From Candidatus Parachristensenella avicola (GTDB taxonomy: Bacteria > Bacillota > Clostridia > Christensenellales > UMGS416): DNA of 64,000 bases. Position 1 is the stretch's first letter; every line of letters begins with the position of its first letter. The DNA lies in the NCBI GenBank assembly GCA_904420205.1, contig CAJFUN010000039.1:1-64000 (forward strand), written 5' to 3'. This document shows, one piece after another, positions 1 to 9,619 of the stretch. Made by a program: the position numbers and the translations under genes. The notes under the pieces were generated by a model. The model did not search any database and was not told the origin of the DNA. It worked only from the letters and a program-made list of their open reading frames with translations.

Positions 1-227
1 AGCCCCGTCAGCTCAGGCTCCCCCGCGCGCCCCGTCTGCCCCACGCAGATCTCCGCCGCGTCCTGGTTCCCGATCGTCCCCCGGCTCGCCGGGTGGATCG
101 TCAGGTTCGCTCCCGTCATCTCGTAGAGATAGCGGGATAGTTCCTCCGCCGCCCGCCAGGTGGCGGCGCTGGCCTCGTCGGCCACGATGATATGGGCGCG
201 GGTCGCGCCATGGTTGGCTAGTATCAT
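1..227 (-). CDS. DUF4838 paralogue, N-terminal part only (runs off window)
   Basis: The reading frame opens with ATG at 227 behind a good AAGGAGA site and stays open to the window edge, giving about 75 residues. The N-terminus (MILANHGATRAHIIV, then a Trp/Arg-Ala-Ala-Glu-Glu-Leu helix) matches the starts of the five complete DUF4838 proteins upstream, especially the one at 3812-5548. It is therefore the sixth and most distal visible member of the tandem array. In this family the N-terminal domain resembles the non-catalytic domain of GH67 alpha-glucuronidases and precedes a TIM-barrel domain. No signal peptide is visible. The 32 bases separating it from the previous gene suggest one transcript. 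Function is inferred from family resemblance only. Confidence 0.8.
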   Translation of the reverse strand, partial: MILANHGATRAHIIVADEASAATWRAAEELSRYLYEMTGANLTIHPASRGTIGNQDAAEICVGQTGRAGEPELTG

Positions 228-259
228 GGTTCTGTTCTCCTTCTTTATCTTCTGCCCGC

Positions 260-1990
260 TTAGTCCAGCTCCGGGTCGTGCTGCCGCACATTCAGCGTAC
301 CGTTGCGCATGCGGCGGATGCTCTGCTCCAGGCTCATGCCTTCGCGAATCTTTTCAATGCCATAACGGCGCACATCCGCCTCAAAGGCGTCGATCAGCGC
401 GTCGCGATCCGGGGCGTCCTTAGGCATGCGGTGCAGCTTCACATAACGCACCTGCAGCCGGGATTTACGCACCCGATCCAGTACCTCCGCGTCGTCGGCC
501 AAGGCTTCAGCTTCGTCAAAAAGCGCATCCATTTGCGGGATAAGTTCATCGGGAATATACTGATCCGGGTTATGGTAAATGCCCACATGCAGACCCCGTT
601 CCAGCATCGAATCCCGCAAAAGCCGGATATACCGGGCCAGCGGCGCAGCCGCCATGCCATAGTATCCGGTCATGAACTCCTCCATAGCCTGCTCTACATC
701 CAGATCCAGGTTCCACATGAGCTTTGAGATCACATAGGCCCTGAGCTCGCCGAACTCGCCGGAAGCCGTTTCCGCGTTGCCCTGCTCAAAGAGGCCCGTC
801 ACATGATGGTCGACAAAATAGCGGACGTTGTCCTTGAGCACATGGAAATTGGGGAAGGGGGCCAGATAATGTTTATAGTTGGTGGTGTAGTCCCACACGA
901 ACATGCGGGGGCTGATGGCCTTCCAGTTATCCATGTCGGCCTGGAAGGTTGCTCCCGCTACGGTGCGGTCCTTAAAGGAGGCCGTCTCATTGCATTCACC
1001 CAGGGGGTGGGTGAAGCAGCATTCAATGGAGCAGATGCGCACACACACATTGGGCAGGGGATGCGTCTTGGGCGCCTGGCGGGTGTACTGATAGGCAAAA
1101 GTATCAATAATCACGTCCGGAAATTCCTCGGCGATGGAAGCAGCGCAGGCGTTGATAAAGCGGATCAGCGTACCCGAATAGGCGCCCTCCTCGGCGTCCA
1201 CCCTGGCGCATTCCGGGCACTGGCAGGGGTTGTACCAGTCCATCTGGGCGATGGAGAAGATCTTCGCCTCAGGATGGTCGATAATGTTCTGCCTTAGCTT
1301 TTTCTTGGTGATCTCCAGCACATCGGGATTCGTCAGACAAAGCTGCGTCTGCTCCCGGATGCGCTTGCCATCGACCATGGAGAAGTACTCCGGATGCTCG
1401 TCAAAGTACTCTTCCGGGCTGACATACTCGAAAAAGGAATGGCCAAAATAATAATATTGAATACCGCCGCCCACTTTTTCCGGGTAATTGTTGAAGATGG
1501 ATCCGTTCAGGCCGCGCTTAACGGCAAAAAGCGGGTTCGTCTCCGGACCGTGCCAGAAAGTCTCTCGATATTCCAGCGGTGGGATCCGCATCACGTCCAG
1601 CTCCGGCAGGATCAGATCCGCCCGCCGGGGGATCTTTTCCACCTCGGGAGTTAGGAAGCGGCACCCCAGATAATCCTCCAGAAGGCCGTATACGCCATAC
1701 AGCGTGCCCCGGTCGTTTTCGCCTAGAATGAACAGCCGGTTCCCCTCCGCCTTTAAGATATACCCGTCATTTTTCAATCCATCGCCGCAGGGCGTGCCCG
1801 GCCGATTGGTGCGGCCGATCACAATTTCCTTTTCCTGTGCGTCCATGGCGTCGGATACCACGGGAAGTACGGCGCCGGTTATCCGGGCGGTATAGCCTGC
1901 CAGCTCCGTGGCCGCATAGCGCTGGGCCTCGGTGGCGCCCTCAGCGATGACGATTACATAGTCGGTTAGGCGGTTGTCTACAATGTGCAT
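260..1990 (-). CDS. DUF4838 family glycoside-hydrolase-like protein
   Basis: A 576-residue cytoplasmic protein without signal peptide. Residues 1-125 form a GH67N-like domain ending in the family signature GVYGLLEDYLGCRF (about 99-112). Then comes a barrel-like region with HPEYFSMVDGKR (199-210), a cysteine cluster NPCQCPECA (254-262), SIECCF (321-326), WDYTTNY (366-372) and LFEQGN (400-405). The tail from about 430 is helical. DUF4838 proteins are predicted glycosidases of carbohydrate-use loci, but their substrate is not established; the acidic residues in the last motifs are candidates for catalysis by inference. It is the fifth gene of a six-gene minus-strand array, 78 bases after the previous stop. 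Ribosome site AAGGAG lies about 11 bases before the ATG. Confidence 0.88.
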   Translation of the reverse strand: MHIVDNRLTDYVIVIAEGATEAQRYAATELAGYTARITGAVLPVVSDAMDAQEKEIVIGRTNRPGTPCGDGLKNDGYILKAEGNRLFILGENDRGTLYGVYGLLEDYLGCRFLTPEVEKIPRRADLILPELDVMRIPPLEYRETFWHGPETNPLFAVKRGLNGSIFNNYPEKVGGGIQYYYFGHSFFEYVSPEEYFDEHPEYFSMVDGKRIREQTQLCLTNPDVLEITKKKLRQNIIDHPEAKIFSIAQMDWYNPCQCPECARVDAEEGAYSGTLIRFINACAASIAEEFPDVIIDTFAYQYTRQAPKTHPLPNVCVRICSIECCFTHPLGECNETASFKDRTVAGATFQADMDNWKAISPRMFVWDYTTNYKHYLAPFPNFHVLKDNVRYFVDHHVTGLFEQGNAETASGEFGELRAYVISKLMWNLDLDVEQAMEEFMTGYYGMAAAPLARYIRLLRDSMLERGLHVGIYHNPDQYIPDELIPQMDALFDEAEALADDAEVLDRVRKSRLQVRYVKLHRMPKDAPDRDALIDAFEADVRRYGIEKIREGMSLEQSIRRMRNGTLNVRQHDPELD

Positions 1991-2068
1991 GTACGTTTTA
2001 TCTCCTTGTGCATAGGATATGCGCTTAAGCCGCAGCCAGCGGCAAAAGGTTCGTAATAGGGGACGTCC

Positions 2069-3799
2069 TTACCAGACGTCGTTGGTTTGCCCGGCGCGAA
2101 TCTGCTCAATGCTTTTCTCCAGGTCACGGGCTTCGCGGGTCCGGGTGAAACCAAAACGGTGCAGGTCTCGGATAAATCCTTCCACCACCTCCGCCCGCGC
2201 TGGATCGTCCTTGGCCATCCGGTTCAATCGGCAGTAACGTACCTGCATGCGGGAACACTGCACCCGGTAGAGCACGTCGTCATCGTCGGCCAGCGCTTCG
2301 GCTTCATCCCAGAGGCGATCGGCCTCATCCAGCATTTCATCGGTGATGTGCCCATGGGTGGGGTTATCAAAGATGCCCATATGGATATGGTTTTCTTCGA
2401 CATGGCGTGCAATCATATCAATATACTCGCGAATTGGCGCTCCGGCCTGACCATAGTAGCCTGAAAGGAATTCATTCATCGCCTGGCTCACGTTCATATC
2501 CGGCTCCCACATGAGCCGGCTGATGAGATAAGCCCTAAGCTCGCCGCACTCGCCGGAAACCGATTCGCGGTTCCCTTGCTCGAACAGGCCAGTAACCCCA
2601 TTGCGAATGAAGAACTGGATATTGGGCTGCAACACGTAAAAATTGGGCATGGGGTTGAGATAGTGCCGGAACTGGGTGGTGTAATCCCACACGTGGATAC
2701 GGTTACAGATCTTGGCCCAGTCGGCCATGTCCTTCTGCAGGCTGACGCCTTCCGGGGTATCCTTTTTGAAATATTCGGGCATTACATCGCATTCGGCCAA
2801 GGGATGCGTGAAGCAGCACTCAATGGAGCAGATGCGCACCGCAACATTGGGCTCGGGCTTGGTAATTTTCGGTGCCTGACGGGTATATTGATACGCCAGC
2901 GTATCGATAATCACATGGGGATAGTCCTCGGCAATATCCCGGGCCAGCGCGTTGACAAAGCGAATCAGCGTGCCGGCATGGCTGCCCTCCTCCTCGTCAA
3001 TCCGGGCGCATTCCGGGCACTGGCAGGGGTTATACCAGTCGTTCTGAGAGATGGAAAAGATGGTGGCCTCCGGATGCTCCTCAATATTCCTGCGCAGCTT
3101 ATCCCGAACGATGGCGAATACCTCCGGATTGGTCAGACACAGCTGGCTGCGGTCCCGAAGCCGCTTGCCGTCCACCATGGAGAAATACTCCGGATGCTCG
3201 TCAAAGTATTCCTCCGGGCTGATATAGTTACGGGCAAAGGTATGGACGAAGCCATAATAGCTGATGCAGCCGCCCCGTTTGGGATCGATCCCGTGGCGGT
3301 GCCCATTCAGGCCGCGTTTGTAGGCGATGTCCGGGTCAAAATAGCAGTTCCAGGAGGTTTCCCGGTACTCAAAGGGCGGAATGATTTCGCGATCCATGGC
3401 GGGCAGGTCAATCTCCCGCCGCGCGGGGATCTTTTCCACGCCCGGCGCGAAAAACCGGCAGCCCAGCACCCGTTCCAGCAGGCCATATACGCCGTATAAA
3501 ATGCCCCGGTCGTTTTCGCCCTGGATGAAGAAGCGGTTGCCCACCAGCGTCAACCGGTAGCCGTCGTTTTTCAGCCCGTCCGTGCCGGGGCGTCCTTCCC
3601 GGTCCACCGGACCTATGCAGATCTCAAAGCGCTCCTGCGCGCTCTCCAGCGGATAGCCGTCCTCATACAGCGTAAGCGCAACGCCGCTCATCTTTTTCAG
3701 GTATCGAATAAGCTCTTCAGCGGCAAAGCGGTTGGTCTGGCTGGCGCCGGCAGGGATCACGACAGGAGCCTGCGCGCGCCCATTGGCGATAATCAGCAT
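2069..3799 (-). CDS. DUF4838 family glycoside-hydrolase-like protein
   Basis: A 576-residue paralogue of its neighbours, clearly alignable end to end. It keeps the GH67N-like N-terminus (GVYGLLERVLGCRF), the HPEYFSMVDGKR segment, the NPCQCPECA cysteine cluster, SIECCF, WDYTTQF and LFEQGN. No signal peptide or membrane segment is seen, so it should act in the cytoplasm on imported material. The start is supported by AGGAGGGA just upstream, and only 12 bases separate it from the preceding gene, so co-transcription is likely. Substrate unknown. The barrel region is most like that of the 3812-5548 copy (shared IAYKRGLNGYRHG/HRHG stretch), suggesting a fairly recent duplication. Confidence 0.88.
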   Translation of the reverse strand: MLIIANGRAQAPVVIPAGASQTNRFAAEELIRYLKKMSGVALTLYEDGYPLESAQERFEICIGPVDREGRPGTDGLKNDGYRLTLVGNRFFIQGENDRGILYGVYGLLERVLGCRFFAPGVEKIPARREIDLPAMDREIIPPFEYRETSWNCYFDPDIAYKRGLNGHRHGIDPKRGGCISYYGFVHTFARNYISPEEYFDEHPEYFSMVDGKRLRDRSQLCLTNPEVFAIVRDKLRRNIEEHPEATIFSISQNDWYNPCQCPECARIDEEEGSHAGTLIRFVNALARDIAEDYPHVIIDTLAYQYTRQAPKITKPEPNVAVRICSIECCFTHPLAECDVMPEYFKKDTPEGVSLQKDMADWAKICNRIHVWDYTTQFRHYLNPMPNFYVLQPNIQFFIRNGVTGLFEQGNRESVSGECGELRAYLISRLMWEPDMNVSQAMNEFLSGYYGQAGAPIREYIDMIARHVEENHIHMGIFDNPTHGHITDEMLDEADRLWDEAEALADDDDVLYRVQCSRMQVRYCRLNRMAKDDPARAEVVEGFIRDLHRFGFTRTREARDLEKSIEQIRAGQTNDVW

Positions 3800-3811
3800 C
3801 GTCCGTCCCTC

Positions 3812-5548
3812 CTACTTCATCGGATTATCGTTCACCGTGTTGGCCCGCAGCTTCTCCACGGATTTTTCCATGGGCTCCCATTCCCGCACACGGGTAAGGC
3901 CAAAGCGCGCGAGATCCCGGATCAGGGCCTCGGCCATGGGGCCATAGGCGGGATCTTCCGCCGGGGTAATATTGAGCCGCACATAGCGGATCTGCAGCCG
4001 TGAGCGCTGCACCCGGGCCAGCACATCCTCGTCGTCAGCCAGGGCCTCCGCCCGGTCGAAGAGCTTCTCGGCCTTTTCCAGCAAGGGCTCGGGGATATGC
4101 CCCTGCTGGGGGCTGCAGTAGATACCCACGTGGATATTCTGCTTCACCACATGCTCGCGCAGCATATCGATGTATGCCCGGATCGGCGCGGCCGCCCGGC
4201 CGTAATATCCGGTTAAAAAGTCGTTCATCGCTTCGGATACGTCCAGATCGGGATTCCACATCAGCTTGGTGATTAGGTAAGCCCGAAGTTCACCGAATTC
4301 GCCGGAGGGCGATTCGCCGTTTCCCTGCTCAAAGAGGCCCGTCACGCCGTTCTCCAGGAAAAACTTGATATTGGGCTGGAGCACATGGAAATTGGGCATG
4401 GGGTTGAGATAATGCCGGTAATTGGTCGTGTAATCCCATACGTGCATCCGGCGGCATATTTTGGCCCAATCCCGCATGTCGTCCTGGAAGGTGGCGCCCT
4501 GCCGGGTACGGTCCTTGAAATGCGCCGTCTCATTGCATTCGGCCAAGGGATGGGAAAAGCAGCATTCGATCGAGCAGATGCGGATGCATACGTTGGGCGC
4601 GGGTTTGGTGATTTTGGGCGCCTGCCGGGTGTATTGATAGGCCAGCGTATCAATGATGGCGTGGGGATAATCCTCGGCAATGGCGTTGGCGCAGGCATTG
4701 ACAAAGCGCAGCAGCGTGCCGGCATGGCTCCCCTCTTCCTCATCCACCCGGGCGCATTCCGGGCACTGGCAGGGGTTATACCAGTCATTCTGGGAAATGG
4801 AAAAGATCGTAGCGTCCGGATTGGCTGCCAGCTTTTCCCGGAGCTTGCGGATTACGATCTCCAGCACCTCCGGATTGGTGAGGCACAGCTGCGCATGATC
4901 CCGGATGCGTTTGCCATCCACCATGGAGAAGTACTCGGGATGCTCGTCGAAATATTCCTCCGGGCTGATATAATCGCGGCTGAAGGTGTGCACAAAGCCG
5001 TCGTAACTGATACCGCCGCCCCGCTTTTTGCACAGGCCGTGCCGGTAGCCGTTCAGCCCCCGTTTATAAGCGATATCGGTAGGCAGCGTCGCATTCCAGG
5101 ACGTTTCCCGGTACTCAAAAGGCGAAACATGGGCCTCGTCCAGCTCGGGCACCTGAAGCAGGCTGCGCGTGGGAACTTTCTCCACACCCTGAGCGTAAAA
5201 CCGGCAGCCCAACACTTCTTCCAGAAAGCCATATACACCGTATAGGATGCCACGGTCATTCTCTCCCGCAATGAAAAGGCGGTTATGCTCCGTACGCAGG
5301 ATATAGCCGTCGTTCTTCAGCCCGCTTGTATCCGGCACGCCCTCCCGGTTCACCGGACCCACGCAGACCTCAAGGCGGTCGGCGCAGCTATAGAAGGGAT
5401 AATCGTCCTGGTGGATGGAAAATGCCGCGCCGCCGATGGCCTTTAGATACCGGGCCAACTCCTGAGCGGCGAAACGATTGGTCTCGCTGGCGGCGGCGGG
5501 AATAAGGATCTCCGTCTGGGCCAAGCCATGGTTTGCCAGTGTAATCAT
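3812..5548 (-). CDS. DUF4838 family glycoside-hydrolase-like protein
   Basis: A 578-residue member of the array. The ATG at 5548 is preferred over one 21 bases upstream because AAGGAGGAGC precedes it and because the N-terminus (MITLANHGLAQTEILIP) then aligns with the paralogues. It carries the GVYGFLEEVLGCRF signature, HPEYFSMVDGKR, NPCQCPECA, SIECCF, WDYTTNY and LFEQGN motifs. Cytoplasmic, no signal peptide. The N-terminal half of the barrel shares the run of residues around KRGLNGYRHG with the 2069-3799 protein. A role in cleaving an unidentified glycoside is a family-level inference; the cluster contains no recognisable transporter or regulator that would name the sugar. Confidence 0.88.
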   Translation of the reverse strand: MITLANHGLAQTEILIPAAASETNRFAAQELARYLKAIGGAAFSIHQDDYPFYSCADRLEVCVGPVNREGVPDTSGLKNDGYILRTEHNRLFIAGENDRGILYGVYGFLEEVLGCRFYAQGVEKVPTRSLLQVPELDEAHVSPFEYRETSWNATLPTDIAYKRGLNGYRHGLCKKRGGGISYDGFVHTFSRDYISPEEYFDEHPEYFSMVDGKRIRDHAQLCLTNPEVLEIVIRKLREKLAANPDATIFSISQNDWYNPCQCPECARVDEEEGSHAGTLLRFVNACANAIAEDYPHAIIDTLAYQYTRQAPKITKPAPNVCIRICSIECCFSHPLAECNETAHFKDRTRQGATFQDDMRDWAKICRRMHVWDYTTNYRHYLNPMPNFHVLQPNIKFFLENGVTGLFEQGNGESPSGEFGELRAYLITKLMWNPDLDVSEAMNDFLTGYYGRAAAPIRAYIDMLREHVVKQNIHVGIYCSPQQGHIPEPLLEKAEKLFDRAEALADDEDVLARVQRSRLQIRYVRLNITPAEDPAYGPMAEALIRDLARFGLTRVREWEPMEKSVEKLRANTVNDNPMK

Positions 5549-5594
5549 GCGCTCCTCCTTTTCAGCCACCCATTACGGCGGCCGGCCATCGGGG

Positions 5595-7313
5595 TTACCG
5601 ACCCCGCATGCTTCTTATGCTATCGTCCAGTGGGATCCATTCTTTAAGCCGGGTGATCTGATATTGGTCCAGGTCATCGGCAAAGGCATCTACCAGGCCG
5701 GCTTTTTCAGGGTCAGCCACCGACATGCGGTTTAGCTGCATATAGCGGATCTGCAGCTGGCTGCGCCGGATCCGGGCTTCCAGTTTCCGGTCGCCTTCAA
5801 CAAGCTCCAGCGCCCGATCAAAAAGCGCTTCCCCCTCCGCCAAAAGCTCCGGCGGAAAAAGCTTTACGCCCGGCGCATCATAGATCGACACGTGGATCCC
5901 CTCCTGCTCCACTCGTGTGCATACCTTGTCGATGTATTCGCCGATGGGGCCGGCCCCGTCGCCATAATATCCCTTGAGAAAATCGCGGATATAGGCCTTC
6001 ACATCGCCCTCAGGGTTCCACATCAGTTTGGAAAGCACATAAGCCCTCAGCTCGCCAAACTCGCCGGACACAGACTCCCCATTGCCCTGCTCAAAAAGCC
6101 CCGCTACCGAATTCTCCTGAAAAAACCGGATGTTTTCCCCTAAGACGTATAGGTTGGGGAACGTCATCAGGTAATGGGCAAAATCCGTAGTATAGTCCCA
6201 AATGTAGATGCGGTTGCAGATTTGGCTCCATCCCTTAAGATCCTGCTGCAGGGTCGCCTCCCCCACTCGGCCCTGAAAATCCTTGGAAACGGCGGTGCAC
6301 CGGCTCAGCGGATGGGAGAAGCAGGCTTCAATGGTGCAAAACCGCACGGCCACATTATCCCTCGGGCGCGTAAGCTTCGGCGGCGTGCGGGTATACTGAT
6401 AGGCCAACGTATCGATGATCACATCAGGATACTGTTTTTCCACCTCTTCGGCTACCGCATTGACAAAGCGGATCAATGTGCCGGCATGGCTGCCCTCTTC
6501 CGCGTCCACCCGGGCGCATTCCGGACAGGTGCAGGGATTGTAGCAGTCGTTCTGGGAGATAGAAAAAATCTTCCGGTTTGGGTTAGCCTTAATGTTATCC
6601 AATACGCTTTGGGTCACGATTTCGAGCACCTCTGGGTTGGTCAGGCACAGTTGGGTCTGCTCCCGCAGGCGAACGCCATTGACCATGGAAAAATACTCCG
6701 GGTGCGTTTCGTAATACCGCTCCACCGGCACGTAATCGTTGAAGGTATGGACAAAGTTGCCAAAGTAGGTAATCGCGCCGCCTTCCCGCTGAGTAAGATG
6801 GCTAAATTGGCCATTATAGCCTCTTTTGGCTGCAAAATCCGCCGTTTGCGCCGACAGCCAGTTGGTATCGCGGAATTCAAAGGCCGGATTACGCACCAGA
6901 TTCAGGCCGTCAGGCACGGTCAGCCGCGTGCGCTGCGGCACCTTCTCCACCAGGGCCGTATAGAACCGGCAGCCGAACACTTCTTCCAGCAGACCGTATA
7001 CGCCGTACAATACGCCTCTGTCGTTATCGCCGGCAATAAAAAGTTTATCATCCTGGTTCAGCAGCCAATAGCCGTCGTTATATAGCTCCGGCTCTTCGAC
7101 GCCCTCTGGCTCCCGGTTGGTATCCCCCAGGCAAATTTCCTTTTCCTGCTGAGGCGTCTCGTCGGTGCAGACGGTCAGCCGAACCCCGTTGATCTTAAAG
7201 ATATAATCGCTAAGCTCCTTCGCCGCATAGGTTTCCGTCTCACTGGCCTGCTGGGGAACGACGATGATGGTATCTCCGGTAACCTCCATAGCGATCTCTT
7301 GCGGCGCAATCAT
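5595..7313 (-). CDS. DUF4838 family glycoside-hydrolase-like protein
   Basis: A 572-residue paralogue. Its ATG (7313-7311) overlaps the stop codon of the upstream gene, and GGGAG sits about 9 bases before it, so the two are translationally coupled; an internal ATG at 7289 is an alternative start. It carries GVYGLLEEVFGCRF, HPEYFSMVNGVR, NPCTCPECA, TIEACF, WDYTTDF and LFEQGN. It differs more from the 2069/3812 pair than they do from each other, placing it between them and the more divergent first gene. No signal peptide. Predicted glycosidase-like, substrate unknown. Confidence 0.87.
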   Translation of the reverse strand: MIAPQEIAMEVTGDTIIVVPQQASETETYAAKELSDYIFKINGVRLTVCTDETPQQEKEICLGDTNREPEGVEEPELYNDGYWLLNQDDKLFIAGDNDRGVLYGVYGLLEEVFGCRFYTALVEKVPQRTRLTVPDGLNLVRNPAFEFRDTNWLSAQTADFAAKRGYNGQFSHLTQREGGAITYFGNFVHTFNDYVPVERYYETHPEYFSMVNGVRLREQTQLCLTNPEVLEIVTQSVLDNIKANPNRKIFSISQNDCYNPCTCPECARVDAEEGSHAGTLIRFVNAVAEEVEKQYPDVIIDTLAYQYTRTPPKLTRPRDNVAVRFCTIEACFSHPLSRCTAVSKDFQGRVGEATLQQDLKGWSQICNRIYIWDYTTDFAHYLMTFPNLYVLGENIRFFQENSVAGLFEQGNGESVSGEFGELRAYVLSKLMWNPEGDVKAYIRDFLKGYYGDGAGPIGEYIDKVCTRVEQEGIHVSIYDAPGVKLFPPELLAEGEALFDRALELVEGDRKLEARIRRSQLQIRYMQLNRMSVADPEKAGLVDAFADDLDQYQITRLKEWIPLDDSIRSMRGR

Positions 7314-9088
7314 TCTGCCGCGCTCCCGTAATAGCTGTTCAGGATGCTATGAAGGTTATCCTCCAGCACCGCATCCGGATCAGGATCGCCGCCCACCTCG
7401 CGCAAATAGCCGATTCCGAAAGTTTTGGCCTTCTCGATGAAGGCCGCCAGGGCAGCCCGTCCCTCAGCCCGCGGCATGGAAGCAAAGCCCCGGGTTATCT
7501 TCACATATTCCACCGATAAGGCCGCTTTCTCCACCCGCCATAACACCGTCTCATTGTCGGCCAGCATGCGGGCTTGGCGGAAATACTCCTCCGCCCTGGG
7601 CAGGAAATCCCCGGCTAGATATGGGGCGTTCCACGGCGCGTCATAGAGCCCGGCATGGACGTCAGGCGCGGCCGCCTCCCGATTCACCATGCGCAGATAG
7701 GCCAAGATAGGGCCTGCGGCCATCCCGTAATAACCGGCGCAGAACTCCAGCAGAATCTGGTCGGTACTCCGGCCGGGATTCCAGAGCAGCTTTGCGGATA
7801 AATAGGCCCGCAGGCTGCCCATTTCGCCGGAGCGGCTTTGCCTGTTGCCCTGAAGCCGCAGATCCGTTACGCCGTTTTCCTTTAGAAACGCCATATTGTC
7901 GGCCAGAACCCACAGGTTGGGCACCGGAGCCATATAGTGGGCGAAATTCGTCACATAGGTCCAGCAATTATAATGGGTGCATATTTTCCCCCAATCCGCC
8001 AGGTCTTTATTGAGCAAACCGAACCGACCATTTTTTCCATCCCGCGTTTGCGCATAATTGCCGTTTCGCTCCTGGCAAAGCCGCAGCGGATGGGACAGGC
8101 AGGATTCAATGGTACAAATGCGCACCACCACGTTATGTCGCGGCTGCGTTTGGGCCGGGGCCGTGCGGCTATATTCATACGCCAGCGTGTCGACGATAAC
8201 GTCGGGGAATTCCGCCTCAATGGCTTCGGCCACGGCGTTAACAAAGCGGATCAGCGTGCCCGCATGGCTCCCCTCTTGCGCATCTATTTGGGCGCAAGCG
8301 GGGCACTCGCAGTAACCATAGCAGTCGTTTTGCGCCACGGCGACGATCTTCTTCTCCGGATGGGCCCGGAGGTCCCGCCGGACGTTCTCCGTCACGATCG
8401 CCAGCACGTCGGGGTGGGTGAGGCACAGCTGTGCCGTAAAGGGGCCCGCTCTGCGCTCCCCATCCACCAGCGCGAAATATTCCGGGTGCTCGTGGAAATA
8501 TTCCGCCGCCGGACAAAGGGTGTCAAAAGTATGGCTGCCTGGATATTCCACATTGCCGCCATGGCGCTCGTCCAGCGCGCACATGCTCCCTAAATTGGCG
8601 GTTTTTACTGCAAAATCGGCATTTTGCTCATCCGTCCCCGACATACAAGCTTCATACCATTGATTCTCCCGGAAGGCGAAGGCCGGCTGTTCGCGGATAT
8701 CGATCTTCTCCGGCAGCGGTGCCGGTGCTTTATGCGGGATATATTCCGTATCGGGCGTAAGAAACCGAACGCCCATGAAGCGCTCGATAAAGGCGAAAAC
8801 GCCATACAGCACGCCCCTGGGCGATCCGCCCGCAATGACGACGCCCTGCTGGTCGCGGCGGATAACAAAGCCGTCGCCTTCGGGCGCATCCGCTAATTTT
8901 AAACGCTGCGCCGTACCCACCCGGATCCGAAGGCCGTCTTCCCCCTCCGCTACAATGCCGCCGCCCCACGCCTGCTTGGCATACCGAACCAGCTGCTGGG
9001 CCGCATATACCTCAGCCGCCGAACATGTTCCCTCCGTATCCACCAAAATGGGACGCGCCTGCTCCTTCCCCATGAGCCGATCTCCCAT
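7310..9088 (-). CDS. Divergent DUF4838 family protein, first gene of the array
   Basis: A 592-residue protein, the promoter-proximal member of the six-gene array. AAGGAGGGAG precedes the ATG; a second ATG 15 bases on is possible. It keeps the N-terminal signature (GVFAFIERFMGVRF), HPEYFALVDGE, the cysteine cluster as GYCECPACA, and TIESCL. However, the motif that is WDYTT in the other complete copies is WTYVT here, LFEQGN is LRLQGN, and the following NxES becomes NRQS. Three acidic positions conserved in the four other full copies are therefore lost. If those residues are catalytic, this copy is inactive or works by another mechanism, perhaps as a binding or partner subunit. That is inference from comparing the paralogues. 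Confidence 0.87.
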   Translation of the reverse strand: MGDRLMGKEQARPILVDTEGTCSAAEVYAAQQLVRYAKQAWGGGIVAEGEDGLRIRVGTAQRLKLADAPEGDGFVIRRDQQGVVIAGGSPRGVLYGVFAFIERFMGVRFLTPDTEYIPHKAPAPLPEKIDIREQPAFAFRENQWYEACMSGTDEQNADFAVKTANLGSMCALDERHGGNVEYPGSHTFDTLCPAAEYFHEHPEYFALVDGERRAGPFTAQLCLTHPDVLAIVTENVRRDLRAHPEKKIVAVAQNDCYGYCECPACAQIDAQEGSHAGTLIRFVNAVAEAIEAEFPDVIVDTLAYEYSRTAPAQTQPRHNVVVRICTIESCLSHPLRLCQERNGNYAQTRDGKNGRFGLLNKDLADWGKICTHYNCWTYVTNFAHYMAPVPNLWVLADNMAFLKENGVTDLRLQGNRQSRSGEMGSLRAYLSAKLLWNPGRSTDQILLEFCAGYYGMAAGPILAYLRMVNREAAAPDVHAGLYDAPWNAPYLAGDFLPRAEEYFRQARMLADNETVLWRVEKAALSVEYVKITRGFASMPRAEGRAALAAFIEKAKTFGIGYLREVGGDPDPDAVLEDNLHSILNSYYGSAAE

Positions 9089-9619
9089 GCTCTCCCTCCT
9101 TGGGCGGGACGGACGCCCCGCCGCTTTGGTTGCCCTCTTTTGATTCGCTCTTTTTTTGCATATCCCTGCCGGCCAGGGACAAATTATCCTATGCTCGATG
9201 GTATAGAAAATTTTTGGATTTGTCCATTGAAAAATGTGACCTACAATATGGAGGATGCGATACCCGCAGTTTGCTCAGATAGGATACCACGCTATCCCAC
9301 GCTGGCCTTTGCTCAACCGATATAGCCGGACGGTTGGACAACAAGAAAAGACGGTATGCGCCCCGTGGAAGGGCACCATATCGCCTTTTTTGTGGGAGCA
9401 AAGAGCGCAGCCGCTTCACTGGACACACGACTTTGCAAAGCAAAGTATCGCGCTATGCTTTGTCGGCATTGTCACGAAACGCCACTGCCGCCATGGAGCA
9501 AAGCCATTTCAAGTGGCAATGAAACAAGACTTGTGACTGCGTGGCGTGGAAGCGCAAATGCAAATCGGGTTTCATCAGAGACAGGGCATATTTGAGTGCC
9601 CCTTCCCTCGCCCTACGCT
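9089..9619. other. Intergenic: probable promoter of DUF4838 array plus unexplained sequence
   Basis: The part next to the array (about 9140-9260) is AT-rich and should hold its promoter, but no clear -35/-10 pair could be fixed. It holds a CCCTG/CAGGG hairpin (9164-9178) and two inverted GGACAAAT arms (9177-9184 and 9218-9225) that could bind a regulator. From about 9300 to 9620 every strand has short open frames without a recognisable protein, and no tRNA or riboswitch was identified. Confidence 0.4.

Noticed and set aside
2576-7085. Long plus-strand open frames opposite the DUF4838 genes (about 2576-3499, 4385-5245, 6174-7085)
   Set aside because: They sit at the same place in each paralogue, have no ribosome site and mirror the codon pattern of the true minus-strand genes.
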